Below are positions 8,963 through 17,333 of a stretch of 64,000 nt of DNA, piece by piece. Every line of letters starts with the position of its first letter. Positions within the stretch are counted from its first letter, which is position 1. The translations under genes and the position numbers were made by a program. The stretch is from Kaistella polysaccharea (lineage in GTDB: Bacteria; Bacteroidota; Bacteroidia; Flavobacteriales; Weeksellaceae), in NCBI RefSeq assembly GCF_020410745.1, contig NZ_CP084528.1:1798001-1862000 (forward strand), written 5' to 3'. Under the pieces are notes generated by a model. It saw nothing but the letters and a program-made list of their open reading frames with translations, did not search any database and had not been told where the DNA came from.

Positions 8963-9036
8963 AGCCCTGATCGCAACGACATCCTTTTGCGTAACGGAGT
9001 GAAGCAAAAGATACAGTGGAGAGCAGGATTCAGCTC
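8963..9036 (+). other. Structured intergenic element, copy A (shared with 32446-32528)
   Basis: Boxes and hairpin in order: 5' box CTGATCGCAACGAC at 8967-8980, hairpin stem CTTTTGC / GCAAAAG (8984-8990 with 9004-9010), 13-nt loop GTAACGGAGTGAA, and 3' box ATACAGTGGAGAGC at 9011-9024. CCTG at 8966-8969 can pair with CAGG at 9024-9027 to close the element. Copy B near 32.5 kb keeps both boxes and 11 of 13 loop bases but has a different stem. It lies between the terminator at 8891 and the glyS promoter. It may be a structured RNA or a dispersed repeat. Confidence 0.6.
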
Positions 9037-9059
9037 CTAAAAATCACAATAAAATTCCC

Positions 9060-9067
9060 TATTTTTG
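9060..9067 (+). promoter_or_regulatory. -7 box (TAnnTTTG) for the glycyl-tRNA synthetase gene
   Basis: TATTTTTG, 17 bases before the ATG at 9085 and about 30 bases after the structured element. Confidence 0.45.
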
Positions 9068-9084
9068 CACAAATTCAAAAGACG

Positions 9085-10626
9085 ATGGCTAAACAAGAAG
9101 ATGTTTTCAAAAAATTGATTTCGCACGCGAAAGAGTATGGTTTTATTTTTCCATCCAGTGAGATTTATGACGGACTTTCGGCGATTTACGATTATGGACA
9201 AAATGGAGCGGAACTGAAAAATAACATCAAACAATATTGGTGGAAAGCAATGGTGCAGCTGAATGACAACATTGTGGGAATTGATACGGCGATTTTCATG
9301 CATCCAACCATTTGGAAAGCTTCTGGTCACGTTGATGCATTTAATGATCCTTTGATTGACAATAAAGATTCGAAAAAACGTTTCAGAGCCGATGTTTTAA
9401 TTGAAGATTACTGTGCAAAAATCGAAGATAAAGCACAAAAAGAAATAGATAAAGCAGCGAAGAGATTTGGGGAAGCTTTTGATAAAAATGAATTTGAAAG
9501 TACGAATCCACGTGTTTTAGAATATAGAGAAAAGCAGAAAACAATTCTTTCCCGAATGGCGCAATCTCTTGAAAAAGAAGATCTTGCCGATGTGAAAGCT
9601 TTGATTGAAGAGTTGGAAATTGCTGATCCTGATACCGGCTCTAAGAACTGGACAGATGTTCGTCAATTTAACTTAATGTTCGGAACTAAATTGGGCGCTT
9701 CTGCAGATTCGGCGACTGATTTATATTTGAGACCGGAAACCGCGCAGGGAATTTTTGTAAACTTTTTAAATGTTCAAAAAACGTCCCGTCTGAAATTACC
9801 TTTTGGAATTGCTCAAATCGGGAAAGCCTTTAGAAATGAGATTGTTGCGAGACAGTTTATTTTCAGAATGCGGGAATTCGAACAGATGGAAATGCAGTAT
9901 TTTGTACCTCCGGGAACGGAATTGGGTTTCTATGAAACTTGGAAAGAGAAACGTTTGAACTGGCATTTGGCTTTAGGTTTAGGTGCAGAAAATTATAAAT
10001 TCCACGATCACGAAAAACTGGCGCATTACGCAAATGCTGCGGCTGATATTGAGTTTAAGTTCCCATTTGGATTTAAAGAATTAGAAGGAATTCATTCCAG
10101 AACCGATTTCGATTTAAGTGCACACGAAAAACATTCCGGACGAAAATTACAGTATTTCGACGCGGAAAGAAATGAAAATTATGTTCCTTATGTGGTAGAA
10201 ACTTCGGTTGGTTTAGACCGATTATTTCTAGCAATTTTCTCTAACTGCTTGAAAGATGAAGTCTTAGAAGATGGTTCCGAAAGAACTGTTCTTTCATTAC
10301 CTCCAGCTTTGGCTCCGGTAAAAGCGGCGATTTTACCTTTAATGAAAAAAGACGGTTTAGGAGAATATGGGGAAAAAATCTTCAATGATTTGAAGTATGA
10401 TTTCAACATGATTTACGAAGATAAAGACAGTATTGGAAAACGGTACAGACGTCAGGATGCAATCGGAACGCCTTTCTGTATTACGATCGATCACGATTCT
10501 TTGACCGACAACACCGTGACTTTAAGAGATCGAGATACCATGAAACAAGAAAGAGTTGCAGTTGCAGATTTGCGCAGAATCATCGACGAGAAAACGAATT
10601 TTAGAAATTTACTTTCTAAAATTTAA
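9085..10626 (+). CDS. glyS: Glycine--tRNA ligase, dimeric eukaryote/archaeal-like type
   Basis: Charges tRNA-Gly with glycine. The 513-residue single-chain enzyme is the alpha2 type, not the bacterial glyQ/glyS tetramer. Start chosen at ATG 9085 (MAKQEDVFKK); the frame reads 69 bases further up across the promoter. Class II motifs are visible: motif 2 around FRNEIVARQFIFRMREFEQME, split by the family FRMREF signature, and motif 3 in ETSVGLDRLFLAIF. TAQGIF follows the R-P-E in LRPETAQGIF. The C-terminal anticodon-binding domain begins near residue 410 (APVKAAILPLMKKDG). Single gene with promoter and terminator. Confidence 0.96.
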   Translation: MAKQEDVFKKLISHAKEYGFIFPSSEIYDGLSAIYDYGQNGAELKNNIKQYWWKAMVQLNDNIVGIDTAIFMHPTIWKASGHVDAFNDPLIDNKDSKKRFRADVLIEDYCAKIEDKAQKEIDKAAKRFGEAFDKNEFESTNPRVLEYREKQKTILSRMAQSLEKEDLADVKALIEELEIADPDTGSKNWTDVRQFNLMFGTKLGASADSATDLYLRPETAQGIFVNFLNVQKTSRLKLPFGIAQIGKAFRNEIVARQFIFRMREFEQMEMQYFVPPGTELGFYETWKEKRLNWHLALGLGAENYKFHDHEKLAHYANAAADIEFKFPFGFKELEGIHSRTDFDLSAHEKHSGRKLQYFDAERNENYVPYVVETSVGLDRLFLAIFSNCLKDEVLEDGSERTVLSLPPALAPVKAAILPLMKKDGLGEYGEKIFNDLKYDFNMIYEDKDSIGKRYRRQDAIGTPFCITIDHDSLTDNTVTLRDRDTMKQERVAVADLRRIIDEKTNFRNLLSKI

Positions 10627-10649
10627 GATTACAAAAAATATTTTTTATG

Positions 10650-10680
10650 AAAAGTTCCGGAGAAATCCGGGACTTTTTTA
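10650..10680 (+). terminator. Terminator after glyS
   Basis: Stem AAAAGTTCCGG / CCGGGACTTTT with loop AGAAAT and a T-run. Confidence 0.85.
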
Positions 10681-10705
10681 TTTAATAGATTTCCATTAAT
10701 AACAC

Positions 10706-10713
10706 TAAATTTG
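10706..10713 (+). promoter_or_regulatory. -7 box (TAnnTTTG) for the serine hydrolase gene
   Basis: TAAATTTG, 16 bases before the ATG at 10730. Confidence 0.4.
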
Positions 10714-10729
10714 TTTAAACAATTAGAGC

Positions 10730-11869
10730 ATGGTGCAAAAATTACTAAAAGGATTTCTGGTCGCGGTTGCCGGAGCAATAGCGTTATCATACACTTTTGG
10801 ATTCAGTTATTTATTCAAAGGAATACGCGAAACTTACTTACGTGGAACCAATGGTTCCTCTATTGACGACGGCACCTATTTTCCAGCTCATACGATCGCA
10901 AAAGGAATTTCGATTCCCTGGGAGAAAGATTCTCTATATAACAAAGAACCTTTACCGAAAAATCTCGTTGAAGATTTAAAACAATCCAATTCCGCTTCTT
11001 TTCTCATCATCAAAGATGGAAAATTATTGCATGAACAATATTGGGACGGCTACAACCAAAACTCCAAAACCAATTCTTTTTCAATTGCAAAAACGATAAC
11101 GGTTCTGCTTGTGGGTAAAGCCATCGAAGAAGGAAAAATAAAAAGCTTTGATCAGAAGTTTTCAGATTTTTTTGAAAACTATAAAAATGTTGAATTTGGT
11201 AAAAACCTAACCCTTGCCAATTTAGCTGAAATGGAAGCGGGTTTAAATTGGAAAGAAGACTATAATAATCCCTTTCTTCCCAATGCGAAAGCTTATTACG
11301 GGAAATCTCTGGAAGAGGCAGTTTTACTTCGGGGATTTAAAATGCAACCCGGGACCCAATTCGAATATCAGTCTGGTGCGACGCAACTTCTGGGATTTGC
11401 CCTTCGAAAATCTCTAAATAAAACGGTTGCCGAATATGCATCAGAAACTTTGTGGAAACCTTTGGGAATGGAAGAAAATGCAGAATGGAATACTGATAAT
11501 CACGGCATGGAAAAAACTTTTTGCTGTATAAATTCGACTTCCAGAGATTTTGCAAAACTCGGTCAATTAATTTTGCAAGATGGATTTTTTAATGGTCACC
11601 AGATTCTAAAACCAACCTTGGTTCAGGAGATGAGAACACCCACTAAATTATCAAATGGGGCTTACGGAATGGGACTTTGGATTAATAATGACGCAGTCGT
11701 AAAACATTATTATTTCCGAGGGTTATATGGTCAATATATTATCGTGATTCCCGAGAAAAATATGGTTATTGTTCGAACAGGAATGGATAAAAGAGAAACT
11801 TTTGATGAGAAAGGACGACCAAAAGAAGTGGAAGAATATGTAAATGAAGTGGTGAAAAACTTTGATTAA
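10730..11869 (+). CDS. Class C beta-lactamase-family serine hydrolase
   Basis: A 379-residue enzyme of the beta-lactamase/penicillin-binding-like family (Pfam Beta-lactamase). An uncleaved or cleaved N-terminal hydrophobic helix at residues 5-27 puts the domain outside the cytoplasmic membrane. The SxxK nucleophile motif is SIAK in SFSIAKTIT (near residue 117), the Y-x-S/N motif is YQS in FEYQSGATQL, and HYYFRGLYGQ stands in the place of the third box. Substrates in this family vary: D-Ala peptides, esters or beta-lactams. Nothing here shows true lactamase activity. Single gene with no partner. Confidence 0.88.
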   Translation: MVQKLLKGFLVAVAGAIALSYTFGFSYLFKGIRETYLRGTNGSSIDDGTYFPAHTIAKGISIPWEKDSLYNKEPLPKNLVEDLKQSNSASFLIIKDGKLLHEQYWDGYNQNSKTNSFSIAKTITVLLVGKAIEEGKIKSFDQKFSDFFENYKNVEFGKNLTLANLAEMEAGLNWKEDYNNPFLPNAKAYYGKSLEEAVLLRGFKMQPGTQFEYQSGATQLLGFALRKSLNKTVAEYASETLWKPLGMEENAEWNTDNHGMEKTFCCINSTSRDFAKLGQLILQDGFFNGHQILKPTLVQEMRTPTKLSNGAYGMGLWINNDAVVKHYYFRGLYGQYIIVIPEKNMVIVRTGMDKRETFDEKGRPKEVEEYVNEVVKNFD

Positions 11870-11889
11870 ACAGTAGAATTCTTTAACGC

Positions 11890-12050
11890 AAAGACGCACA
11901 GGTTTTAACCTGACTCACTCTTAAATTAATTACGGCGCAAAGGCGCTTCGCCTAGCAAGGAGGGATTTCAGATTTACTTTTTTGATCTTGAAAATAACTT
12001 TAAAATCATCATTCTTTTGTGTCTTTTGTGGTTAAATTAAAAATGCGTTA
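11890..12050. repeat. Intergenic region with GCAAAGACGC-type inverted repeats
   Basis: The 290-base gap between the hydrolase and sufS holds ACGCAAAGACGCAC near 11887, GGCGCAAAGGCGCTTCGCC near 11936 (a GGCG/CGCC hairpin), and on the right the roughly complementary TTTTGTGTCTTTTGTGG near 12014. No reading frame of note and no clear terminator. Confidence 0.4.
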
Positions 12051-12131
12051 AAACGTATTTTGAATATTTCGTCTCTAATCTTTTGTCTTTAAATCCCTAA
12101 TCTAATAACGATTATTCAATTTAATATTCCG

Positions 12132-12139
12132 TAAATTTG
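12132..12139 (+). promoter_or_regulatory. -7 box (TAnnTTTG) for sufS
   Basis: TAAATTTG, 20 bases before the ATG at 12160. Confidence 0.4.
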
Positions 12140-12159
12140 AAGCATTCTAAATAAGCAAT

Positions 12160-13380
12160 ATGTTCGACCTACAAAATATTCGCAGTCAGTTTCCTATTCT
12201 TACCCAAACCGTAAACGGAAAGCCTTTGGTTTATCTCGATAACGCGGCAACTTCTCAAAAACCTCTTTCTGTTATTGAAAGTTGGGAGAAATATTATAAG
12301 GAAATTAACGCCAATGTTCATCGTGGAATTCACACTTTGAGTCAGTTAGCAACTGAAGAAATGGAAGTTTCGCGTAGAAAAGTTCAGAAGTTCATCAATG
12401 CTAAAAATGATTTCGAAGTTATTTTTACCAAAGGCACAACAGAAGGGATCAACCTCATCGCTTATTCAGTAACGAATTTGATTAAGAAAGATGATGAGAT
12501 TATTATTTCTTATTTAGAACACCACTCGAATATTGTGCCGTGGCAAATGCTTTGTGAAAGAACTGGGGCGAAACTGAAAGTAATTCCGATGGATGAAAAC
12601 GGAATTCTTCAACTCGATTTTTTAGATCAAAATTTAAATGAAAGAACGAAAATAGTTTCTCTGAATCAGGTTTCAAATGCTATTGGCGTAATTAATCCGA
12701 TTGAAGAAATTATTGAGAAAACCAGAGCTCATTCAAATGCCATGATCGTGATTGATGGAGCGCAATCTGTTCCACACTTTAAAATTGATGTTCAGAAAAT
12801 GGATTGTGATTTCTTCGTGTTTTCCGGACATAAAATGTACGCTCCGATGGGAACAGGAATACTTTATGGTAAAGAAGAAATCCTTCGGAGAATTCAACCT
12901 TTTCACGGTGGGGGCGAAATGATTGCAACCTGTTCTTTTGAAGAAACAACTTATGCAGATTTACCTTTTAAATTTGAAGCTGGAACTCCAAATGTCGGCG
13001 GAAATATCGCCTTGGGAGCAGCGATTGATTTTATGGAGAGCATTGGTCAGGAAAATATTCAAACGCATGAAAGCGCTTTGCTGGATTATGCACAAAATAA
13101 ATTACTGGAAATTGAAAATCTAAAAATCTATGGTGAAAAAGCCCGTAGAACAGGCGTAGTTTCTTTCAACCTGGAAGGAGTAGGAATCGCATCTGACGTC
13201 GGAATGATTCTCGATAAACTCGGAATCGCAGTGAGAACTGGTCATCACTGTACACAACCTATTATGCAATTTTTTAATATTGCAGGAACTGTTCGCGCAA
13301 GTTTTGCCGTTTACAATACGTTTGAAGAAATTGATATTTTAGCAGAAGGCGTAAAAAAAGCCCAACGGATGCTGGGCTAA
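12160..13380 (+). CDS. sufS: Cysteine desulfurase SufS
   Basis: PLP enzyme that takes sulphur from cysteine for Fe-S cluster assembly. At 406 residues it has normal length. The PLP lysine is Lys225 in SGHKMYAPMG, and the persulphide cysteine is Cys364 in RTGHHCTQP. This short-loop form is class II (SufS), not IscS. LEHHSN near residue 120 and IDGAQS near 200 are the usual cofactor-contact segments. It stands alone here; sufBCD and sufE are not in the window. Converges on bcp with only 4 bases between the stop codons. Confidence 0.96.
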   Translation: MFDLQNIRSQFPILTQTVNGKPLVYLDNAATSQKPLSVIESWEKYYKEINANVHRGIHTLSQLATEEMEVSRRKVQKFINAKNDFEVIFTKGTTEGINLIAYSVTNLIKKDDEIIISYLEHHSNIVPWQMLCERTGAKLKVIPMDENGILQLDFLDQNLNERTKIVSLNQVSNAIGVINPIEEIIEKTRAHSNAMIVIDGAQSVPHFKIDVQKMDCDFFVFSGHKMYAPMGTGILYGKEEILRRIQPFHGGGEMIATCSFEETTYADLPFKFEAGTPNVGGNIALGAAIDFMESIGQENIQTHESALLDYAQNKLLEIENLKIYGEKARRTGVVSFNLEGVGIASDVGMILDKLGIAVRTGHHCTQPIMQFFNIAGTVRASFAVYNTFEEIDILAEGVKKAQRMLG

Positions 13381-13384
13381 TTAT

Positions 13385-13837
13385 TTAAGATTCTTTTAGA
13401 ATCTGTCTTGCTGCTGTTTTATTTTTCACCTTATCGATAACGCGGGTACAAATCCCTTTTTCATCGAAAATGAAAGTGGTTCGCATGACACCCATGTATT
13501 CTCGACCCATGAAGTTTTTCATTTGCCATACTCCAAATTTTTCTAAAGTCTCTTTAGACTCATCAGAAAGAAGAGGAAATTGAAATTCATTCTTTTCATG
13601 AAATTTTCTTTGAGCAGACACAGGATCAGCAGAAATGCCAATTAATTCATAACCTTCTTTAGTTAATTCAGCAAGATTATCGTTTAAATTACACGCTTCG
13701 GTTGTACAACCAGGTGTGCTCGCTTTTGGGTAAAAGAATATAATCAATTTCTTTCCTAAGAAGCTCTTTGACTGTACTTTATCTCCATCTTGGTTTAAAA
13801 GTTCAAATTCAGGTATTTTATCTCCTACTTGTAGCAT
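13385..13837 (-). CDS. bcp: Thioredoxin-dependent thiol peroxidase (Bcp/PrxQ)
   Basis: Peroxiredoxin that reduces hydrogen peroxide and organic peroxides with thioredoxin. The 150-residue protein has the AhpC/TSA fold. The peroxidatic Cys44 sits in ASTPGCTTEAC and the resolving Cys49 five residues on, the PrxQ arrangement. FFYPKAS before it and Arg in GVMRTTFIFD complete the active site. It is divergent from nth with a 32-base gap that holds promoter boxes for both genes. Confidence 0.95.
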   Translation of the reverse strand: MLQVGDKIPEFELLNQDGDKVQSKSFLGKKLIIFFYPKASTPGCTTEACNLNDNLAELTKEGYELIGISADPVSAQRKFHEKNEFQFPLLSDESKETLEKFGVWQMKNFMGREYMGVMRTTFIFDEKGICTRVIDKVKNKTAARQILKES

Positions 13838-13843
13838 ATTGTT

Positions 13844-13861
13844 TAATTTTGTTCAAATTTA
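13844..13861. promoter_or_regulatory. Interleaved divergent promoters for bcp and nth
   Basis: TAATTTTG on the plus strand at 13844-13851 serves nth (ATG 13870). TAAATTTG on the minus strand at 13854-13861 serves bcp (ATG 13837). The two boxes are only 2 bases apart, so the two polymerases could not bind together. Confidence 0.5.
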
Positions 13862-13869
13862 GAATTAAA

Positions 13870-14487
13870 ATGTTAAAAAAACAAAGGGCAGAAATTGTGA
13901 GTACGGAATTGGAGAAATTATATCCCACAGTTCCCATTCCACTTGACCATAATGATCCCTTTACGTTATTGGTGGCAGTCGCACTTTCCGCCCAAACTAC
14001 GGATAAAAAAGTGAATCAGATTACGCCAAAACTTTTCGAAGTTGCAGGTGATCCTTTTAAAATGAAAGAATTAGAAGTTGACGAAATTAAATATTTAATT
14101 AAAGAAATCGGCCTCGCCAATACCAAAGCCAAAAATTTAAAACGAATGGCGGAACTCTTAGTAGAAAGACATAATGGAATTGTACCACAGACTTTCGAAG
14201 AACTGGAGGATCTTCCGGGCGTTGGTCATAAAACGGCTTCTGTGGTGATGAGTCAAGCGTTTGGAGTACCAGCTTTTCCGGTTGATACCCATATTCACCG
14301 ACTGATGATTCAGTGGAAATTGACTTCAGGAAAAAATGTAGTGGAAACTGAAAAAGATGCGAAGAAATTATTTCCGAGAGAAACATGGAATAAACTGCAT
14401 CTACAAATTATTTTCTACGGTAGAGAATATTCACCTGCAAGAGGAAATAAAGACAAGGACTTTATTACGAAAATGTTATTTGATTAA
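13870..14487 (+). CDS. nth: Endonuclease III lacking the iron-sulphur cluster
   Basis: DNA glycosylase/AP lyase for oxidised pyrimidines. The 205-residue protein starts at ATG 13870; upstream codons in frame run into bcp on the other strand. The helix-hairpin-helix is LPGVGHKTA with catalytic Lys121, and the catalytic Asp is Asp139 in PVDTHIHRL, matching E. coli Lys120 and Asp138. The C-terminal loop, which in E. coli binds 4Fe-4S through Cys-X6-Cys-X2-Cys-X5-Cys, is here REYSPARGNKDKDFITKM. All four Cys are absent, and the whole protein has no Cys. The fold is otherwise full length, so it is probably an active cluster-less form. Confidence 0.92.
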   Translation: MLKKQRAEIVSTELEKLYPTVPIPLDHNDPFTLLVAVALSAQTTDKKVNQITPKLFEVAGDPFKMKELEVDEIKYLIKEIGLANTKAKNLKRMAELLVERHNGIVPQTFEELEDLPGVGHKTASVVMSQAFGVPAFPVDTHIHRLMIQWKLTSGKNVVETEKDAKKLFPRETWNKLHLQIIFYGREYSPARGNKDKDFITKMLFD

Positions 14488-14490
14488 AAT

Positions 14491-14880
14491 TTAATTTGCA
14501 GATTTTAATAAATTAGATTGCAAGTTTTCATTTAAAAGATGCTCTACTTTATCTACTAGATCATCAATTTCAAAGGGTTTTGCAAGAAAATCATCTGCAC
14601 CGATATCTTCACAAATTCGCGCGGCATCTGGGTGAGCCGACATTAACATTACTTTAATATCAGCAGTTTCAGAATTGCTTTTTACTTCTTTTGTTAAAGT
14701 TCGCCCGTCAAAACCAGACATGAGCATATCGGTAATAATCAATTTCGGTTTGGCTTTTTCCAGTTTTTCCTTGTATTCTGCAGGATTGCAACAAGATTCA
14801 ACATCGTAACCATCAGCAAGCAAAATGCTTTCGATGAGCATACAAATATCTTTGTTGTCATCAACAACCAATATCTTCAT
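14491..14880 (-). CDS. Single-domain response regulator
   Basis: A 129-residue receiver domain with no output domain. It has the acidic pair DD at residues 7-8, the phospho-acceptor Asp51 in IITDMLMSG, Ser in LMSAHPD, and Lys in FLAKPF. It starts 7 bases after the PAS histidine kinase gene, so the two form one two-component unit. With no DNA-binding domain it must act by protein contact or as a phospho-shuttle. The stop codon faces nth with a 3-base gap. Confidence 0.93.
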   Translation of the reverse strand: MKILVVDDNKDICMLIESILLADGYDVESCCNPAEYKEKLEKAKPKLIITDMLMSGFDGRTLTKEVKSNSETADIKVMLMSAHPDAARICEDIGADDFLAKPFEIDDLVDKVEHLLNENLQSNLLKSAN

Positions 14881-14887
14881 AATTTTA

Positions 14888-17137
14888 TTAATTTTTTTTC
14901 AGTGGAAGGGAAAAACAGAATTTGCTTCCTTTATTCTTCTCACTTTCTACCCAGATTTTTCCGTTATGGCGGTCCATAATATCTTTAACAATGTATAATC
15001 CAATTCCGAAACCTGGGAAAGTGACTTCATCTTCACCGGAAACGCGGTAAAAACGATCAAATATTTTAGTGAGTTCTTCAGAATCCATACCGATCCCATA
15101 ATCCCGAACCGAAACGATCGCAGATTCTTCATCAACCAATAATTCAACATCAACCTCTGTCGAATGTGGCGAATATTTAATTGCGTTCGTTAATAAATTA
15201 TTGAGAACTTGCGTAACACGATCTTTATCGGCAAAAACTTCAATATCTGAAATATGTCTTAACTCAAAATTAATGTGATGCGTTTGGTGCGCAGCTTTAA
15301 TATCTTCTATGGTTTCTGTGACAAGTTTTACAAGAGAAAAATTGTTTTTATGCAACGGCAGTTTTCCAGATTCCATGCGTGAAATATCCAAAAGCTCACC
15401 CATCAAACCATTTAATTTATTGATTTGATTCTCAATGGTATTTAAAGAATTTACTAAAAACTTATCTTCTGAATGACCACGCATCTTCTTCAGCAACTGC
15501 ACATAGCCTTTGATGGTGGTCACTGGAGTTTTTAATTCATGATTTGCAATTTTTATAAAATCATTTTTATGCTGATCTTGCCTTTTCATGTCGTCAATAT
15601 CAGTACTTGTACCCACCCATTTTTTAACATTTCCGAATTCATCTAACTGAGGAAAAGCACGGCTCAGAAACCAGCGGTATTCGTTATTCTTATTGCGGAA
15701 TCGGTGTTCATACGAAAATGGTGTTTTATTTATAATACTTTCATTCCAGCGACGCTTATTTTCTTCTTTTTCGTCCGGATGCACAATATCAATCCAGCCC
15801 TCTTCTTTCAAAAAAGTATTATAGTCTTTCCCGGAATAATCGATGGTGGCTTGATTAAAGTACGTAAGTTGGCCATCACTTTCGCCAATCCAAACAATCT
15901 GCGGAATTGCATCTGCCAGGAAACGGTATTTTTTTTCGCTCTCTTTAATGCTTTGTTCAAAGTTTTTCAGATCTGTAATATCGCGAATGGTTCCAGAGAT
16001 ATACGGTCTGCTGCCTTCCAAGCCTTCTAAAAGTCGACCATAAATTTCGATCCAGCGCACCTCTCCATTTCGAAGAATCATTTTCGTTTGATAGAAAAGA
16101 TCGCCAGTTTTTTTTGCTTTTTTCAAAGCTTCGTTACGAACTTCAACAAATTTAGGATGAATATGATTTTCAAAAACCTTAGAATCTATGGTTTCTGTAT
16201 CTGCATCATAGCCTAATATCGATAAAAACCGGGGCGAAAAATTATATTTTAGCTGCGTGTCATAATCCATATCAAACCTGCCCAATTTGGTAGCATCTAG
16301 GGCAGTGTTTAGTTGATGATGACTTTGCTGCAAAAGTATTTCGTTGGTTTTCCTTTCGGTAATATCTTGCATTACTCCAACCATTCTGCTGGGTTCACCC
16401 TTTTCGTCCAGAAATATTTTACCATTGGTGAATATCCACTTTAGATTTCCTTTCTTATCAACTATTCTGGCTTCGTATTGATATTTTCCAGTTTTTAAAG
16501 CAGTTTCAAAAGCTTTCTCTACTATATTAACGCGATCAAATTCGATCAAATGATTTCGTAATTGTTGATGGCTCATTTTATCATCCTTTTCATACCCGAA
16601 AATACTGGTAAGATAAGAAGAATGCACAATATCCGAGTTTTTCAGGTTTAAATCCCAAGTTGCTGTATGAGAACTTTCGGTGGCCAAACGAAGTCTTTCC
16701 TCCTCATCTCTAATTTTAGTTCTCGCACCTACAAGATCTGTAACTTCAATTACAACGGTAGCGAAATAAAGCAAGTCGCCACTGTCGTTATAAATTGGCT
16801 GGTAAACAAAATTAAAGAAAACGTCCTGCAGAATGCCATCTCTTTTCAACTTTACACTGTGTTCTGGTGCATAAAAAGGTTCCTTCGTCCTTTTTACATT
16901 CTCGAAAATAGACAGCAATTGATCTTCGGTTTCGGGGAATATTTCGAACATATTCTTGCCCAAGACTTCATCTTTTGTTTTTTGAACAATAGAAAGCCAT
17001 GCATCGTTTGCGAATTCAAAGATATAATCTTCGTTCACAAGCGAAAATCCGAAAGGGGATTTTTGCATTACATTATCCAAAACATTCTCACTGAGAGCGA
17101 ATGGAATATGAGGAAAGTTGGCCTCCATATAGAACAT
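14888..17137 (-). CDS. Multi-PAS sensor histidine kinase
   Basis: A 749-residue protein without membrane helices or signal peptide, so a soluble cytoplasmic sensor. Four PAS/PAC units are visible: about residues 18-135, 150-262, 275-393 and 400-520. Each ends in a PAC-like stretch such as GVMQDITERK or GTIRDITDLK. HisKA follows with the phospho-His in NHELKTPVTT (near residue 531), then HATPase_c with the N box NNLLTNAIKYSP, the G1 box DYGIGM and the G2 box GFGIGLYIVKD. Ligands of the PAS domains cannot be read; no haem or flavin motif stands out. ATG at 17128 is an equally good start. Its receiver partner is 7 bases downstream. Confidence 0.93.
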   Translation of the reverse strand: MFYMEANFPHIPFALSENVLDNVMQKSPFGFSLVNEDYIFEFANDAWLSIVQKTKDEVLGKNMFEIFPETEDQLLSIFENVKRTKEPFYAPEHSVKLKRDGILQDVFFNFVYQPIYNDSGDLLYFATVVIEVTDLVGARTKIRDEEERLRLATESSHTATWDLNLKNSDIVHSSYLTSIFGYEKDDKMSHQQLRNHLIEFDRVNIVEKAFETALKTGKYQYEARIVDKKGNLKWIFTNGKIFLDEKGEPSRMVGVMQDITERKTNEILLQQSHHQLNTALDATKLGRFDMDYDTQLKYNFSPRFLSILGYDADTETIDSKVFENHIHPKFVEVRNEALKKAKKTGDLFYQTKMILRNGEVRWIEIYGRLLEGLEGSRPYISGTIRDITDLKNFEQSIKESEKKYRFLADAIPQIVWIGESDGQLTYFNQATIDYSGKDYNTFLKEEGWIDIVHPDEKEENKRRWNESIINKTPFSYEHRFRNKNNEYRWFLSRAFPQLDEFGNVKKWVGTSTDIDDMKRQDQHKNDFIKIANHELKTPVTTIKGYVQLLKKMRGHSEDKFLVNSLNTIENQINKLNGLMGELLDISRMESGKLPLHKNNFSLVKLVTETIEDIKAAHQTHHINFELRHISDIEVFADKDRVTQVLNNLLTNAIKYSPHSTEVDVELLVDEESAIVSVRDYGIGMDSEELTKIFDRFYRVSGEDEVTFPGFGIGLYIVKDIMDRHNGKIWVESEKNKGSKFCFSLPLKKN

Positions 17138-17283
17138 TGATTTTTGAGGCGTAAAAATACAGATTTATTTAATAGTTTCCTAAAATAATTTTAACATGGC
17201 AAATAAATTTACAATCATATCTACAATGCTACGACAATACTCCTAAAAGATTAACATATTTACTAATTATAATAAAAAATGAC

Positions 17284-17312
17284 AAATCCGTTGAATTATT
17301 CAACGGATTTGA
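17284..17312 (-). terminator. Terminator after the DUF885 gene
   Basis: Perfect 12-bp stem AAATCCGTTGAA / TTCAACGGATTT with a 3-base loop. On the minus strand it is followed by a T-rich stretch. It may also stop transcripts from the other side. Confidence 0.65.
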
Positions 17313-17333
17313 AGTAAATATGATTGCAATTTT

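Noticed and set aside
8963-9036. The structured element as a simple terminator
   Set aside because: No T-run follows on the plus strand, and a normal terminator already lies at 8891-8922.
10730-11869. The serine hydrolase as an antibiotic-resistance beta-lactamase
   Set aside because: It has the fold motifs, but the third box is not the usual KTG, and a membrane-anchored family of general hydrolases fits as well.
16667-17140. A 157-codon plus-strand open frame opposite the PAS kinase
   Set aside because: It lies fully within a well-supported kinase gene and its translation resembles no family.
17284-17312. The 12-bp perfect inverted repeat as an operator
   Set aside because: It lies just after a stop codon with a T-rich tail on the minus strand, so a terminator explains it better.
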